From Planctomycetota bacterium (GTDB taxonomy: Bacteria; Planctomycetota; UBA1135; GCA-002686595): DNA of 64,000 nucleotides. Position numbers and translations under genes: made by a program. Below are positions 22,150 through 32,214 of this stretch, in pieces; the first letter of the stretch is position 1; the number at the start of each line of letters is the position of its first letter. Under the pieces are notes generated by a model. It saw nothing but the letters and a program-made list of their open reading frames with translations, did no database searches and had not been told where the DNA came from. The stretch spans positions 1 to 64,000 of the forward strand of contig JAJDEU010000037.1 of assembly GCA_029259635.1 (NCBI GenBank). The letters are read 5' to 3'.

Positions 22150-25100
22150 TCAGGGTGCTGTAATCGAGACGGACTCCTTCTCGCCAGCCACGACGGTGAC
22201 GATCTGCGTGCCCGAGGGCGTCCCCATTCCGCCGCCCGAGAAGACCTGAACACTGATCTCCCACTGCCCGGGTCGAAGCCCGCGAAGAGTCGTGGAACCG
22301 GTCCCACGCCCCATTTCCCGAACCGGGTCGACGTCTTCGTCACCGAGGTACTCCGCGACGATCATGCACATTCCCGGAGAGGAGCCATCGGCATTAGCAA
22401 CAGCGACATCGACTTCCCCCGCCGCTCGAAGCGCAAGATCCAGCCCCGTGAGCACTTGATCAACACCGACGGTCACGGCTTCGGACGTAGTCTCTTGGAA
22501 AGCTCTCCCGTTGGCGTGAACCTCGAGCGGAACTTCCACCGGCACTCCCCGCAGACGGTAGAAGCCATCAGCGTCGGTTCGAACGCGGCCGTCACGGCTA
22601 CCTCCACCGAAGCTCATACTGCCCTCATTGGAATCGTCGATCATGATCATTTGATAGGCCTGAACCTGATTCTCGGTGTAGCGCTCGGCCCACACTTCGA
22701 CGTTCGCTACCGGCTCTCCGTCCTGGTCTTCGATGCGCCCCTCGATCACGGCAACGGCCAGCTCGACGTCGAACTTCTTCCGGACCTCTCCTCCGCGGTC
22801 GCGAATCTCAAGCTCCAGTTCCGTCGGCAAAACTCGCGAAGGATGCGAGACCTCGAGCGTGTACTCGCCCGGCTTAACACCTTCGAAGCTGTAGAAGCCA
22901 TCGCCATCCGTGCGGACCTTTTCTCCACCGCCGAAGAATCCGTGGGGATCGAATCCGCCCAACTCCGGACTGCCCTCTTTGCGAGGTGAGAGCGTCATTG
23001 TCGCGCCCGCAAGAACAACACCGCTCTCGCGGACTCGCCCATCGAGGATTCCGCGCGGACTCGCCTCGAGTTCAACGGCCTCTTCCGACCCTTCGGCCAC
23101 CAAGACCTCCGTCCATGGCTCGGCGTCGGAACCGCCACCGCCAGCCATCATGACAACCGCTTCGCCGTCACCTACGAAGCCTCCGGAGGGACCTTTGGAA
23201 TCCGCAATCCGGAACGAGTGCACTCCCGGCTCGAGGTGAGAGAAGTGCGCGCGTCCCGAGGCATCGGTTCGGTTCTTGGAGGAATGACCGCTGCCAAACA
23301 TCATGACCATGGGACCCGAGCTTGGATCGCGGTGATCGACCTTAACGTCTCGCATCGGCTTGCCGTCGGGATCGAAGACGGTCACCACTACCGAGCCGCC
23401 CTGGCTCAGAGTAACTTCGCGCTCCACCCGCTCGCCGGCCGGCATGAACACGTGAGGATCCTCAAAGGGAGCGTGTCCGTCGCTCTCTACTCGAAGGACA
23501 CAATCGGTGTCTTCCAGACTGTTGATCGTTGCCACTCCGAACTCGTCGGTCGTTCCGCGATTCCCGCCGCCGAAGATTCGAGCTGGACCATCGTCTTCCC
23601 CGATCGTGAGGTTCATTTCCACGCGACGTCCGCCGGCCGAAAAATCTTCAGGAGCTTCTGTCAGAGTAACGCTCGCTCCGGTCACGGGCGCACCGCTCTT
23701 CGCGTCCGTAACCGTGACGACGAGGACGGGCGCGGGAGATAAACGCAAAACGCCCAGGTTCATATCTTCACCGGGCGTAAATGCGATGTCTTTCACCGAG
23801 TAGTCGCGGAAGCCCGTCGATGAGATCTCGAGGTCGACCGTCTTTTTCGCTCCACGCGGGTAGAGACCCGGAATCTCTACGAACCCATCCGGATACTCGC
23901 GCTGAACCCGGCCATCGTCACCTCGGACAGGCGAGAGAAACTGCGTTCCATATGAAACCAGCATGTTCGTGACCGGCTTGCCGCTCGAGTCGTCGATTAC
24001 TTCAAAGCTGAGGGAACCACCGCGATTGTAGATCAGCTCGACGCCCGTAGATCCCGAGTCCGCACGCACGGGTTCCGATCGAATACTGGCTCCCCCGAAG
24101 ATCCCTGCGATTCCTCCGGAACGTTGCTCGCGTGCCTGCAGTTCATAGGTGATGCCGGCATCCAAGCCGCGCAACTCAAAGTCTCCATCCGCTGAACACT
24201 CGACTTGGCGCATCCCTCGTCCACCGAAGCCGAACTCGAACCCTCGCTCCGACGAAACCGGCCGCGCTCGAACGAGGAGCCCCCCTGCGCCATCCGCAGG
24301 TATTCCGATGATTCTTCCGGAGATGGAAGCCGTTTCGTCCAATTGAAAGCGGAGACCACCGACTTCGGCACCGGGTACATCGGCGACGCCTTCGACGGTC
24401 TTACTGGGATAAGCCTCGCTGTGAATCAGAATCTTCCAAGCACCGCAAGCGAGCGACTCGATCCGAAAACTTCCGTCGGTATCGGTAACAGAGAGCGGCT
24501 TGCGCGCCCCCATCATGAGTAATTCGCTCGGGACAAATCCGTTCTCGCCATTGATCGCGTTCATCAGCCGCGCCCCAGCTACCGGATTGCCGACCGAGTC
24601 GAAGACGTGCCCCGAGAGAATTGCGCCAGCGCTGAGTACCACATCACCGAGATCGAGATCTCCCTGTGCAGGCATGTGAATCGGTCGCGGTTGAATCGGT
24701 GCATAGCCCGCCGCTTGCGCCAAAAAGAGGTGCCCGTCCGACGAGCTGGGATCGAGCTCAAATCGGCCTTCGGATTCCGTGGAAGCGGAGACGTCCGCGT
24801 CTCCAGTCGCCACCTCGCTGCCGAATCCGAATGTGAGTGGCCTCGCCAAGCTCACGACCCCGGTCAAGATGGGATTGCCAAGCTTGTCCACCAGGCGACC
24901 AATGACCCGCGGCTCGGAATCCGCAGAGCTCTTTTTGGTGGAGGCGACTTTCGAAGGCTCGGGTACCGACTCGACTCTTCGATTCGGAACTTTCTCGGGG
25001 ACCATCTCGCTCGATGGCATCAGCACCTCCGGAACGGCCGGGGCCACTTCGGTTGCAGGTGCCGCCATGAGATCAGGCTTCACGGCTTCTCCAGCTTCGC

Positions 25101-25179
25101 CCGAGGCAAAGAACCAAGTGAATATGCCGGCGAGAAGAAGAGCTACGGCGAGAACGGGCAGGACGATTCTCGAACCCAT
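22150..25179 (-). CDS. Large secreted/anchored protein with repeated carboxypeptidase-regulatory-like domains
   Basis: The 1009-residue protein starts with an uncleaved signal or anchor helix (about 5-26), then a Pro/Val/Glu linker and at least six beta-sandwich modules of the carboxypeptidase-D regulatory/Ig-like type. They are recognisable by repeated 'VRTDGDGFYSFEGVKPGEYTL'-like and 'GRVRESGVVLAGATM'-like segments. Such modules form extracellular rods or adhesion surfaces and are abundant in planctomycetes. No enzymatic domain is visible. A smaller protein of similar design is encoded at 62447-63745. It is followed after 130 bp by the HAD gene. Confidence 0.8.
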   Translation of the reverse strand: MGSRIVLPVLAVALLLAGIFTWFFASGEAGEAVKPDLMAAPATEVAPAVPEVLMPSSEMVPEKVPNRRVESVPEPSKVASTKKSSADSEPRVIGRLVDKLGNPILTGVVSLARPLTFGFGSEVATGDADVSASTESEGRFELDPSSSDGHLFLAQAAGYAPIQPRPIHMPAQGDLDLGDVVLSAGAILSGHVFDSVGNPVAGARLMNAINGENGFVPSELLMMGARKPLSVTDTDGSFRIESLACGAWKILIHSEAYPSKTVEGVADVPGAEVGGLRFQLDETASISGRIIGIPADGAGGLLVRARPVSSERGFEFGFGGRGMRQVECSADGDFELRGLDAGITYELQAREQRSGGIAGIFGGASIRSEPVRADSGSTGVELIYNRGGSLSFEVIDDSSGKPVTNMLVSYGTQFLSPVRGDDGRVQREYPDGFVEIPGLYPRGAKKTVDLEISSTGFRDYSVKDIAFTPGEDMNLGVLRLSPAPVLVVTVTDAKSGAPVTGASVTLTEAPEDFSAGGRRVEMNLTIGEDDGPARIFGGGNRGTTDEFGVATINSLEDTDCVLRVESDGHAPFEDPHVFMPAGERVEREVTLSQGGSVVVTVFDPDGKPMRDVKVDHRDPSSGPMVMMFGSGHSSKNRTDASGRAHFSHLEPGVHSFRIADSKGPSGGFVGDGEAVVMMAGGGGSDAEPWTEVLVAEGSEEAVELEASPRGILDGRVRESGVVLAGATMTLSPRKEGSPELGGFDPHGFFGGGEKVRTDGDGFYSFEGVKPGEYTLEVSHPSRVLPTELELEIRDRGGEVRKKFDVELAVAVIEGRIEDQDGEPVANVEVWAERYTENQVQAYQMIMIDDSNEGSMSFGGGSRDGRVRTDADGFYRLRGVPVEVPLEVHANGRAFQETTSEAVTVGVDQVLTGLDLALRAAGEVDVAVANADGSSPGMCMIVAEYLGDEDVDPVREMGRGTGSTTLRGLRPGQWEISVQVFSGGGMGTPSGTQIVTVVAGEKESVSITAP

Positions 25180-25452
25180 GGAAGAGCCTTTCGTGTGGGG
25201 CCGACGTCAACTCCCTGCGGTCAGGAGTCGTATCGGGAAAGTCGAGATCAAAAAAGATCAGAAACGGGACGGACGAACAGAGTCCGCTCCTGGCTACGCG
25301 TGTCTGTTAGGGTCGGTTGGACCTGCTTTCCGTTTTTTCGAATGAGCGCACGCTCGCCCGGCCGATATGCTCACGGACAGCCGAGAGAATCCCGCCCGCT
25401 AACCGTTCCAATACACAATCGTAGCTTTCATAACTCCACGGAATCCCTACTC

Positions 25453-26115
25453 ATGTCCGCGCGACACGCCGCCCTCTTAACGATCTGCACTCTAGCCGTC
25501 AGCCTTCTCGGCTCCTGTCGGGGTCTCGGCCCTGTGCAAGATCCGACACTGGTGATTCAAGGCAACTCCGGATCCGAGCTCGGCGTGAACACCGACTACG
25601 GAATTCTATTTCTCGGTCGGCATTCGCGTGCGGGAAGAATCGCCCTAACCGCTTGGTTCGGAGATGGTCCCAGTCTGGAATCCACCATTGTGGAACCCGT
25701 CGGCGGAGGACTCTTTACGGCCGAGACGGAGATCGTGCTGCCCTCGATTCCCCTGACCTTCGTCTCGCCAATCGAGGGCGAGACGGTCTTGATTTCGGGA
25801 CGCAAGGGACGGCGTCGTTGGGTTCAAGAAGCGCGTGTCGCCAAAGACCGGCGCGTCATCGCGGGAATTCTGCTCGAAGTCGGTTCGGATAGTCAGCTCA
25901 GCGAGGATCAAGTCGGAGCTCCGGTCTTGATTCAGCTCGAAGACGGAAAGTGGTACTGCGTCGGTGTTGTCTCCGGACGCATCCAATTCGACGGCCCCAA
26001 GGGAAAGATTGAGTACATCACCGTGCTCGGCCCAGAGAACACCTGGCGCCTCGTCGCCCACCGACGCGATATCGATCGGCGCAAACGCTGGGTCTACCGC
26101 GAAGACGTGCTCTAG
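25453..26115 (+). CDS. Unrecognised lipoprotein
   Basis: The 220-residue protein has a signal peptide with lipobox LLGSC around residue 20, so it should be lipid-anchored. The mature part is beta-rich, with alternating hydrophobic strands and a basic C-terminus (RRDIDRRKRWVYRED). I do not recognise a family; there are no metal or catalytic motifs. The ATG at 25453 starts at the signal peptide. The frame is open far upstream but there overlaps the gene on the other strand. It is divergent from the beta-sandwich gene and converges on trkH. Confidence 0.7.
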   Translation: MSARHAALLTICTLAVSLLGSCRGLGPVQDPTLVIQGNSGSELGVNTDYGILFLGRHSRAGRIALTAWFGDGPSLESTIVEPVGGGLFTAETEIVLPSIPLTFVSPIEGETVLISGRKGRRRWVQEARVAKDRRVIAGILLEVGSDSQLSEDQVGAPVLIQLEDGKWYCVGVVSGRIQFDGPKGKIEYITVLGPENTWRLVAHRRDIDRRKRWVYREDVL

Positions 26116-26165
26116 CAGGTCGGCTTCGAGCCGGGAAGCTGATACCGGGAACGAGTGGTGCCCCG

Positions 26166-27674
26166 TTAGGTTCGCCAGAAACGCGGGACGAAGAGAACCA
26201 CGACCGCGTAGAACTCGAGGCGCCCGAGGATCATGAACCCCGAGAGCAGGAGCTTGACCAAATCGGGCATGTCGGTGAACGAGCCCGTTGGTCCCACTGA
26301 GTTCAGCCCAGGGCCAATATTGTTCAGTGTCGCGAGAACCGCAGTGCCCGCAGTCAGAACTTCGATATCCATCGCCGACAGGGCCAGCGTTCCGAGCAAG
26401 AAGATCAGGACCCACAGGCCGAAGTAGCCGGTCACCGCCGACACCATATTCGGCTCGAGCGTTTGGCCATCCATTCGAACTGAGTGGATGGCTCGCGGGC
26501 GAGCGAATCGATTCACGCCAAGCAGGGCCGCTTTGCCGAGAATCATGAATCGGACAACCTTGATGCCTCCGCCGGTCGAACCGGCGCAAGCTCCGATGAG
26601 GGCCAGACACATCAAGAGAGCTCGACAGAGCTGCGGCCACTGGTCGAAGTCCGCGGTGGCATAACCGGTACTGGTCACCATGCTCACCACGGCAAAGACA
26701 CTGTCGCGAACGGCAAGCCCCAGGCTGGAATAGTCCGGAAGCCCGTTGTCCTCCACGCCATTACTTCCGCCCCAAAACCACAAGACGCCCGCGATAACGA
26801 CGGAGGAAGTCAAGATGCCCCAGAGATAGAGGCGCAGCTCGCTCGATTGCTTTGCCGCTCGCCAAGCGTTTCGCCAGCCCGTCCCAAACATCGCGTACAG
26901 ACCGAAGTTGACGCCGGCCAGCAGCATGAAGATGACGATCGTGGCCTCCACCATCCACGAGTTGAAGTGCGCGACGCTTGAGGAGTGATTGGAGAAGCCG
27001 CCCGTCGCGAGCGTGCCCATCGCGTGAACCACGGCCTCAAACATCGGCAGGCCGATCAAGCTGAGGACAATCACTTCCAAGACCGTCAGGATGACGTAGA
27101 CACGCACGAGGCCGAGTGCGCTATCGCGAACGCGCGACTGCACCGCTTCCCGTGCGATGCCCGGCACTTCGGATCGAAACAGACTGCGACCGCCCGTCGG
27201 AAAGAGTACGACGAAGACGAGTACGATTCCGATTCCGCCAAGCCAGTGCGTAAAGGAGCGCCAGAAGGCGAAGCTGTAGAGCAGGCCGTCGATTTGCTCT
27301 CCCGTCAAAATCGTCGAACCGGTCGTCGTGAAGCCCGAGACCGATTCGAAAAAGGCGTCGACCGGCGACTCGATAGCTCCGCCGATCACAAAAGGTATGG
27401 CCCCGACAATTCCAGAGAGGAACCAGGAGAGCCCGACCACCGCGAGGCCTTCGCGCCTAAAAAAGTCGATGTGTCCGTCGTCCGTCGTCGTTCCGCCGCG
27501 ATTCTTTATGGCGAAAGCGGTCCCCAATGCCGCCGCAACGCCCACCGAGATCATGAAGGCGTAGAACGCGTCCCACTCACCGTAGAGCGCGGCGATCCCC
27601 ATCGGCACCAACATGAATGCCGCGAGCAGCAGCATCACACAGCCGAGCAACCAAGCGACGGCACGTAGGTTCAT
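26166..27674 (-). CDS. trkH: Potassium uptake protein TrkH
   Basis: The 502-residue polytopic membrane protein belongs to the TrkH/KtrB superfamily. Four pseudo-repeated pore loops are visible: SGFTTTGSTIL, LATGGFSNHS, STGYATADF and NNIGPGLNSVGP, each supplying one filter glycine. It forms the K+ translocating subunit and needs the NAD-binding TrkA ring, which is encoded 128 bp upstream. The order trkA-trkH on one strand supports co-transcription. Confidence 0.93.
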   Translation of the reverse strand: MNLRAVAWLLGCVMLLLAAFMLVPMGIAALYGEWDAFYAFMISVGVAAALGTAFAIKNRGGTTTDDGHIDFFRREGLAVVGLSWFLSGIVGAIPFVIGGAIESPVDAFFESVSGFTTTGSTILTGEQIDGLLYSFAFWRSFTHWLGGIGIVLVFVVLFPTGGRSLFRSEVPGIAREAVQSRVRDSALGLVRVYVILTVLEVIVLSLIGLPMFEAVVHAMGTLATGGFSNHSSSVAHFNSWMVEATIVIFMLLAGVNFGLYAMFGTGWRNAWRAAKQSSELRLYLWGILTSSVVIAGVLWFWGGSNGVEDNGLPDYSSLGLAVRDSVFAVVSMVTSTGYATADFDQWPQLCRALLMCLALIGACAGSTGGGIKVVRFMILGKAALLGVNRFARPRAIHSVRMDGQTLEPNMVSAVTGYFGLWVLIFLLGTLALSAMDIEVLTAGTAVLATLNNIGPGLNSVGPTGSFTDMPDLVKLLLSGFMILGRLEFYAVVVLFVPRFWRT

Positions 27675-27802
27675 GGATGGGCTCGGGGCGAGTGGATGGG
27701 CTCGTTCAGTGGAGACCGTTCTCTAATCTCGGAGAAGCGATCGCGCGCAGAGCCGACCGAAGAGAAACCGTTCATGGAGCGAAGGACGAAGACCACGGGT
27801 GA

Positions 27803-29155
27803 CTAGGAGACGCCGCCCGCAAAGAGCGCTTCGACGTCGCCTAAGTTCTCGGGCAAAGTGAACAAAATGACCTGATCGCCCTCATTCACAGCGGTCTCGC
27901 CGCCCGGGATGATGACGTCCTCGCCCCGCACAATCGCGCCGATCACCGTGCCGCGCGGCAGGCTCAAGTTCTTGACCTTTCGCGAAGTCTTGCCGCCACG
28001 GAAGCGCACCCCGAGTTCGAGCACCTCCCCCCGTCCATCCGCGATCACGGCAATGGAATTCACCGAGCCGGAGCGAACGAAACGCAACATGCGGTTGGCG
28101 CACAAGACGCGCGGCGAAATGGCCTGATCCACGCCAAGCAAATCATAGATCTTCCGATAGGACGCTTTGTTGATGACGGCGACAGTGCGCTCAACTCCGA
28201 GGGAGCGCGCCAGCTGACAGGACACCATATTGTTCTCGTCGTCACGCGTCGTCGCGATGAACACGTTCGCGTCGCCAATGCGCTCCTCGAGCAACAAGTC
28301 CAGGTCGCTCCCGTCTCCGACCAAGACCATCAGCTCGCCGCCAAACTCGGAAGCGAGCTCGCGCGCAACCTGTGCATCCTTTTCGAGTATCCGAATGGAG
28401 ACGCCCGGCACGCCGTCCAACTTGCGCGCAATCTCGCGGCCGACACCGCCGCCTCCCATGATCACGACACTGCGCCGTCCCAGCTTGCGAGCGCCCGAGA
28501 GCAGCTCGAATTCATCGAGGTCGGGAGCCAGCCCAATCACGTAGATCTGATCGTCTACTGCGAGTTGATCGACGCCCGAGGGAACATAGAACTTGTCCTT
28601 CCGCATCAGTGCAGCGACGAGTAGCCCACCGGGCAAGCGCAGGTTCGCCAGAGTGCTGGCCGTCAGCTCGCTCTCCTGACGAATGCGAAGACGCCGGAGC
28701 TGCACCCGACCATCCGCAAAGGACTCGACCTCGAGTGCGTGTTGCTCGCGAACCGTTGCGGCGATCTCCTCCGCTGCCAGCTCTTGCGTGGAGAGCACAA
28801 CGTCGAAGCCCAACGCATGCTTGTAGAAGTAGCGATAGCCCTGCAGCAGCTTGGTATCGAGTAACCGCAAGATGACGCGCCGCGCACCCAGCTGTTTTGA
28901 CACCAAACAGGCCAGCATGTTGACTTGGTCATTATTGGTCACCGCGACGACCAAGTCGGCTTGCGAGGCCCCCGCCGAATTCAACAGGTCGGCTCGCGTG
29001 CCGTCGCCGGTGATGGCGTGGACGTCCATCGACTCCATCAATCGCTTGGCCTTCTCGGGGCTCGAGTCCACCACGCTGACGCGGTGCCCTTCTCGAGAGA
29101 GGATGTCGGCCAAGTGCGATCCCACTTCGCCAGCCCCAATGATCACGATGTCCAT
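27803..29155 (-). CDS. trkA: Trk system potassium uptake protein TrkA
   Basis: The 450-residue cytoplasmic regulator has two tandem RCK units. Each begins with a Rossmann NAD-binding strand (IIGAGEVGSHLA near residue 4 and IMGGGGVGREIA near 232), and each is followed by a TrkA_C domain. The length fits the double-unit TrkA. It gates TrkH in response to NAD(H) or ATP. It is the first gene of the trkA-trkH pair. Confidence 0.94.
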   Translation of the reverse strand: MDIVIIGAGEVGSHLADILSREGHRVSVVDSSPEKAKRLMESMDVHAITGDGTRADLLNSAGASQADLVVAVTNNDQVNMLACLVSKQLGARRVILRLLDTKLLQGYRYFYKHALGFDVVLSTQELAAEEIAATVREQHALEVESFADGRVQLRRLRIRQESELTASTLANLRLPGGLLVAALMRKDKFYVPSGVDQLAVDDQIYVIGLAPDLDEFELLSGARKLGRRSVVIMGGGGVGREIARKLDGVPGVSIRILEKDAQVARELASEFGGELMVLVGDGSDLDLLLEERIGDANVFIATTRDDENNMVSCQLARSLGVERTVAVINKASYRKIYDLLGVDQAISPRVLCANRMLRFVRSGSVNSIAVIADGRGEVLELGVRFRGGKTSRKVKNLSLPRGTVIGAIVRGEDVIIPGGETAVNEGDQVILFTLPENLGDVEALFAGGVS

Positions 29156-29231
29156 GCGTGCACCTTAATCAGCCGAGATTCAAACTCCCAGGGTTCACAG
29201 GCTTGCCCGAGAGCCTTGGGGCAAAGTTTGA

Positions 29232-30005
29232 TCAGAGAACGCTCTTAGGAGCCCTCGGACCGACAGCCGGGATCCACTCCGGCCAGGGCCCACTGCTCGG
29301 TCGGCGAGCCTCTCCGTCGCGAGCGGAAAAAACCCCACCGATCACGAGCTTGTAGACCGGCTTGGCAAGCTTCAGCCAAGCCCAAGCAATGACGGAGCGC
29401 GGCGCCCGTGGCTCTCGCGGTCCGCTCTTATCTCCGCGCTCCCGATACCTTCGCCGCAATTTTTGAATGTGCCTCCGATCTTCCCGACAGCGGCTGCGGA
29501 AGAAGGCTCCCCGACGGCTGTGGATGCTCGCAAGCTGAAAGTCGACGAGCCCGGGATAGCCCCATTCATCGACGAGGACGTTCTGTTCTTTGTGCAGGTC
29601 GTTGTGGCAGACACCCCGCTCGTGCAGTTCGGCCACGAGCTCTTCAAGCCGTTCAAAGAAGTCGAGCGGGAGTCTCTCGGCCTCGTGGAGTGCTCTACCT
29701 TCGATCCACGAGCGCGTGAGCGTGCCCCGCTCGTCGTTCGTCGATTCCTCATCACCTCCGGCAGCGGAGAGCTTTTGAAGCTGCGCTACGCCGTCGATTC
29801 CCGCCAGCACCCCAAGTGCCCGCCGCTCGCGAGCGAGCAAAATCCCCGCGACGAGTCGCGAGCCCCACATCCCCGCTCCGCAGGCAACGCGCCGCACAAC
29901 TCGCCCTCGCGGCCCACGGACCAGCTCGACGCGCCCAAATACGTCGCTCTTCAAGACCCGTTCGACTTGTGACTCCATCTCCACCCGCCTATTCTCCGCG
30001 TCCAT
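29232..30005 (-). CDS. Small protein kinase-like protein (Kdo/RIO kinase type)
   Basis: The 257-residue protein has the catalytic core of lipopolysaccharide-kinase/RIO-like enzymes: 'LHERGVCHNDLHKEQNVLVD' gives the HxDxxxxN catalytic loop, and GLVDFQLA replaces the DFG metal motif with DFQ. The Gly-rich loop is degenerate. Such proteins can phosphorylate LPS core sugars, and lpxB is encoded 4 kb away, but the link is speculative. The ATG at 30005 overlaps the start codon of the divergent SGNH gene; an internal ATG at 29978, preceded by AGGCGGGTGG, is a credible alternative start. Confidence 0.75.
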   Translation of the reverse strand: MDAENRRVEMESQVERVLKSDVFGRVELVRGPRGRVVRRVACGAGMWGSRLVAGILLARERRALGVLAGIDGVAQLQKLSAAGGDEESTNDERGTLTRSWIEGRALHEAERLPLDFFERLEELVAELHERGVCHNDLHKEQNVLVDEWGYPGLVDFQLASIHSRRGAFFRSRCREDRRHIQKLRRRYRERGDKSGPREPRAPRSVIAWAWLKLAKPVYKLVIGGVFSARDGEARRPSSGPWPEWIPAVGPRAPKSVL

Positions 30006-31260
30006 GGACCCGGGTCAATCCAAGCCGAGAAAGCTCTCCCAAAGAATTTCGCGAGCCGCGCTGGCGTTCTCTCTGAGCTTCCTCGCGCTCTGTCTTTTCG
30101 CCGAGGTCGCCCTGCGCGTCACCGGCGATCGCGAGCAGACGGTCGCGAAGAGCTCCGCCGAACTGCCGCCGCTCTGGCAGAAGATGCTCGACGACCAGAT
30201 CTTTCACTCGGTGCCGGATCCCATTCGACGCTATGCCATGAACCCGGGCGCGTCGACGACCCTGCACGACGAGACGACGGGCCAAGACTGGAGCTACCGA
30301 GTCAACCAGCAGCGCGCGCGAGGTCCCGAGCTCGAGCGCGAGAAGCCGGAGAACGAGCGCCGCATCCTGTGCGTGGGCGACTCCTTCGCGTTCGGGCTGT
30401 GGTGCAACAACGACGAGACCTTGGTCGGGCACCTCGCTCGTCTCGCCAACGAGAACGAGCCCGATCCCAGTATTAATTGGCGCGGAATCACGATCGGCGT
30501 TCCCGGCTATCACAGCGGCCAGCAGCGCGTCGCTTTTGAACAAGATGGGCTCGCTCTCGATCCCGATGTCGTCGTTTTGTACTTCAACACGAACGACATC
30601 ATGCAAAACGGCTTCTTCTTTGATGATGAGCTCTCCATCATTCGCGACGACCAAGCCCAGCTGCCCTCGAACTTGCGACGCGCGCTCTGGAGCAGTCACC
30701 TCTACGGCTTTCTGACGCGCAAGCTCATCACCGAGCCGATCCGGAGAATACCGTCCCCGCACCTCGACCCGCGCGTCCCCTACGCGCACGTTCGCGAGGA
30801 CAATCAAGCCTACTGCAAATCGGAGATCGCGCGCATCGCCGAGCTCTGCCGCGAGCGTGACCTTCCGCTGTTCATCGTCAATCAACCGTTAATGACCTGG
30901 TCCGACTCCGCGCGCGGTCGAGACTGGCCCATCGCAAAGCTCTACTTCTGGGCGCGCGACACGTTCGATGAGCTCGGCATTCCCCAACAGGGCATGCTCG
31001 GCTGGATGCGCGGTTTTTCCGATGGTGTCGATCGCATTGAAGGACTCGCGAAGAACGAGCCGCTTCCCGAACCCGACTTCCGTCCCGACTTCTACTTCGC
31101 CGACCCCGCTGTTCAGCGCTGGGTTCAAGCCTTCAAGGCCGGAATTAGCCTGCCCGCCGAGCTGCCCGCGGAGCCCGACTTCCACCTGCTCGGCGAGGGT
31201 TACGGGAGCATGGCGCGCGTCGTCTATCCGGCAATGCAATCGGCCAAAATGCTCCCGTAG
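30004..31260 (+). CDS. Membrane-anchored SGNH/GDSL hydrolase-like protein
   Basis: The 418-residue protein has an N-terminal transmembrane anchor (about 18-36), then an SGNH-type fold. Block I is VGDSFAFG with candidate nucleophile S127, block III is seen in YFNTNDIM, and the C-terminal PDFHLLGEG carries D392 and H394 as catalytic-dyad candidates. The family includes acyl-esterases and polysaccharide O-acetyl-modifying enzymes at the cell surface. The spacing at the final dyad is shorter than the usual DxxH, so activity is not certain. It shares its start region with the divergent kinase-like gene and precedes an ABC transporter by 18 bp. Confidence 0.8.
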   Translation: MDPGQSKPRKLSQRISRAALAFSLSFLALCLFAEVALRVTGDREQTVAKSSAELPPLWQKMLDDQIFHSVPDPIRRYAMNPGASTTLHDETTGQDWSYRVNQQRARGPELEREKPENERRILCVGDSFAFGLWCNNDETLVGHLARLANENEPDPSINWRGITIGVPGYHSGQQRVAFEQDGLALDPDVVVLYFNTNDIMQNGFFFDDELSIIRDDQAQLPSNLRRALWSSHLYGFLTRKLITEPIRRIPSPHLDPRVPYAHVREDNQAYCKSEIARIAELCRERDLPLFIVNQPLMTWSDSARGRDWPIAKLYFWARDTFDELGIPQQGMLGWMRGFSDGVDRIEGLAKNEPLPEPDFRPDFYFADPAVQRWVQAFKAGISLPAELPAEPDFHLLGEGYGSMARVVYPAMQSAKMLP

Positions 31261-31278
31261 CCCATCGATTGATTGAGC

Positions 31279-32214
31279 ATGAGTCTGACAGTGAATGACC
31301 TGAAGCCGACGATCGCCCTCCGCGGCTTGACCCGTCGGTTTGGCGAGACGACTGCGGTCCAGCCCACCGACCTCGACGTTCGAGCGGGAATGGTGACGGG
31401 GCTGCTGGGGCCGAACGGCAGTGGGAAGAGCACCCTCATGCGAATGATGACGGGGCTGGTTCGGCCGGACGCTGGGTCCGTTCTGATCGCGGGAACACGG
31501 CTGCGCGGCGAAGGCACCGCTGTGCGACGGCTCGTGACCTACGCGCCCGGTGAAATCGGAGTGTATGGAGAGCTGCGCGGGCGCGATCACCTGCGGTGGT
31601 TCTTGCGCGGGAGAGCGGAGGACGCACTAGCTCGGTCCGTCGATATTGCAGAACAGCTCGGGCTCCCCTTGTCGAAGAAGGTGCGCACCTACAGCCACGG
31701 AATGAAGCGCCAGCTGATCTTCTCCGCCGCACTCGCGCCCGAAGTTCCCGTGCGCATTCTCGACGAGCCCACGGAGGGATTGGACCCCTCAAAGCGCGGC
31801 CAGGTGCTCGACCTGCTCAGCGAGGATGCGGAGCGGGGAACGACGATCCTGCTCTCCTCCCACCACCTTCAGGAAGTCGACCACGCCTGCAAGCGCTTGG
31901 TCTTTTTGAACCGGGGCGCCATCGTCGCCGACGAGGACGCGGCCGCGCTTCAGAAACGCGCGATGAGCCTCGTCAAGTTGCGCTTCCGCGAGGGGCTCGA
32001 TTTCGACGGCTTGGAGACAGCGCTCGTCGCACTGGATCAAGGCTCGATTCGCCGCACCGGCCGAACCTTCGACCTCGTGCTGCACGGCGATGATCCGCGC
32101 CCCTTCCTGGCGGCGCTCGCGAGCAGCGACACACCCGCACCGGAGGTCATCGAGTACGGCAGCCCGTCCTTGCACGACCTCTATCGCGAACTCTACGGCG
32201 TGGAGGGAGTCTGA
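31279..32214 (+). CDS. ABC transporter ATP-binding protein
   Basis: The 311-residue ATPase has Walker A GPNGSGKS (44-51), signature YSHGMKRQ (an SHGM variant of LSGGQ typical of the DrrA/ABC-2 export group), Walker B VRILDEPTEG and the H-loop SSHHLQEVDH. A C-terminal extension of about 90 residues follows, as in CcmA/NatA-like exporters. The start ATG at 31279 was preferred over a TTG two codons earlier. The stop overlaps the start of the permease gene (TGATG), so the two subunits are translationally coupled. Confidence 0.92.
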   Translation: MSLTVNDLKPTIALRGLTRRFGETTAVQPTDLDVRAGMVTGLLGPNGSGKSTLMRMMTGLVRPDAGSVLIAGTRLRGEGTAVRRLVTYAPGEIGVYGELRGRDHLRWFLRGRAEDALARSVDIAEQLGLPLSKKVRTYSHGMKRQLIFSAALAPEVPVRILDEPTEGLDPSKRGQVLDLLSEDAERGTTILLSSHHLQEVDHACKRLVFLNRGAIVADEDAAALQKRAMSLVKLRFREGLDFDGLETALVALDQGSIRRTGRTFDLVLHGDDPRPFLAALASSDTPAPEVIEYGSPSLHDLYRELYGVEGV

